64,000 nucleotides of DNA, taken from assembly GCA_036346205.1 (NCBI GenBank), contig JARFJB010000003.1, positions 1,324,501-1,388,500 of the forward strand, in the 5' to 3' direction. The DNA is from Vesta saturnalis (lineage: Eukaryota; Arthropoda; Insecta; Coleoptera; Lampyridae). Made by a program: the position numbers and the translations under genes. This document shows, in pieces, positions 61,927 to 64,000 of the stretch. Below the pieces are notes generated by a model. That model ran no database searches. It saw only the letters and a program-made list of their open reading frames with translations, and was not told the origin of the DNA. Position 1 is the stretch's first letter; every line of letters starts with the position of its first letter.

Positions 61927-64000
<2,074 letters not shown>

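Overview
The window is animal nuclear DNA, most likely from an insect and possibly a beetle. It is AT-rich, has short GT-AG introns of 50-120 bp beside introns swollen by transposons, and carries P-superfamily, DUF4817-type mariner, Tc1, Ty3/gypsy and tRNA-derived SINE relics. Nothing bacterial is present. The species assignment is inferred from repeat style and from the ABC transporter reading like insect MRP proteins.

The one well-supported host gene is an ABCC-family multidrug-resistance-associated protein (MRP1-like) on the + strand. It runs from the start codon at 21810 to at least 58574 and is cut by the window end before transmembrane domain 2 is complete. Ten coding positions were resolved with consistent splice phases (about 1013 codons). 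Position seven has two tandem 147-nt variants (56524-56670 and 56791-56937), which look like mutually exclusive exons. Three stem-loops lie just upstream of them. A second, unidentified gene starts divergently at 21603 on the - strand, so the 206-bp gap between the two start codons is probably a bidirectional promoter.

The rest is mobile DNA. 1.2-12.1 kb: a decayed Ty3/gypsy element, split by a ~1-kb inverted-repeat element and by a 6356-bp element (3795-10150). The larger element has 1.4-1.5-kb terminal inverted repeats and a 6-bp target duplication (AAGGTC). Its arms hold ~160-bp tandem repeats studded with TCAAGGTCA, and it carries unfamiliar ORFs. It is the best candidate for something undescribed. 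12.3-14.4 kb: a mariner-like transposon. 16-19.4 kb: a degenerate repeat array interrupted by a SINE that itself holds a palindromic Penelope-like tail.

MRP intron 4 (22810-46032) holds mariner and Tc1 relics, a TA-flanked inverted-repeat element inside a SINE, several mariner deletion derivatives, a DD41D transposon, and a P-superfamily relic broken by nested insertions. Intron 6 (46903-56523) holds a truncated non-LTR retrotransposon and several tRNA-like repeats. The last intron holds a LINE tail, another mariner relic and, at the window edge, a THAP-domain P-superfamily transposase gene with frame breaks.

All calls come from reading the sequence and recalled family motifs; no database search was run.
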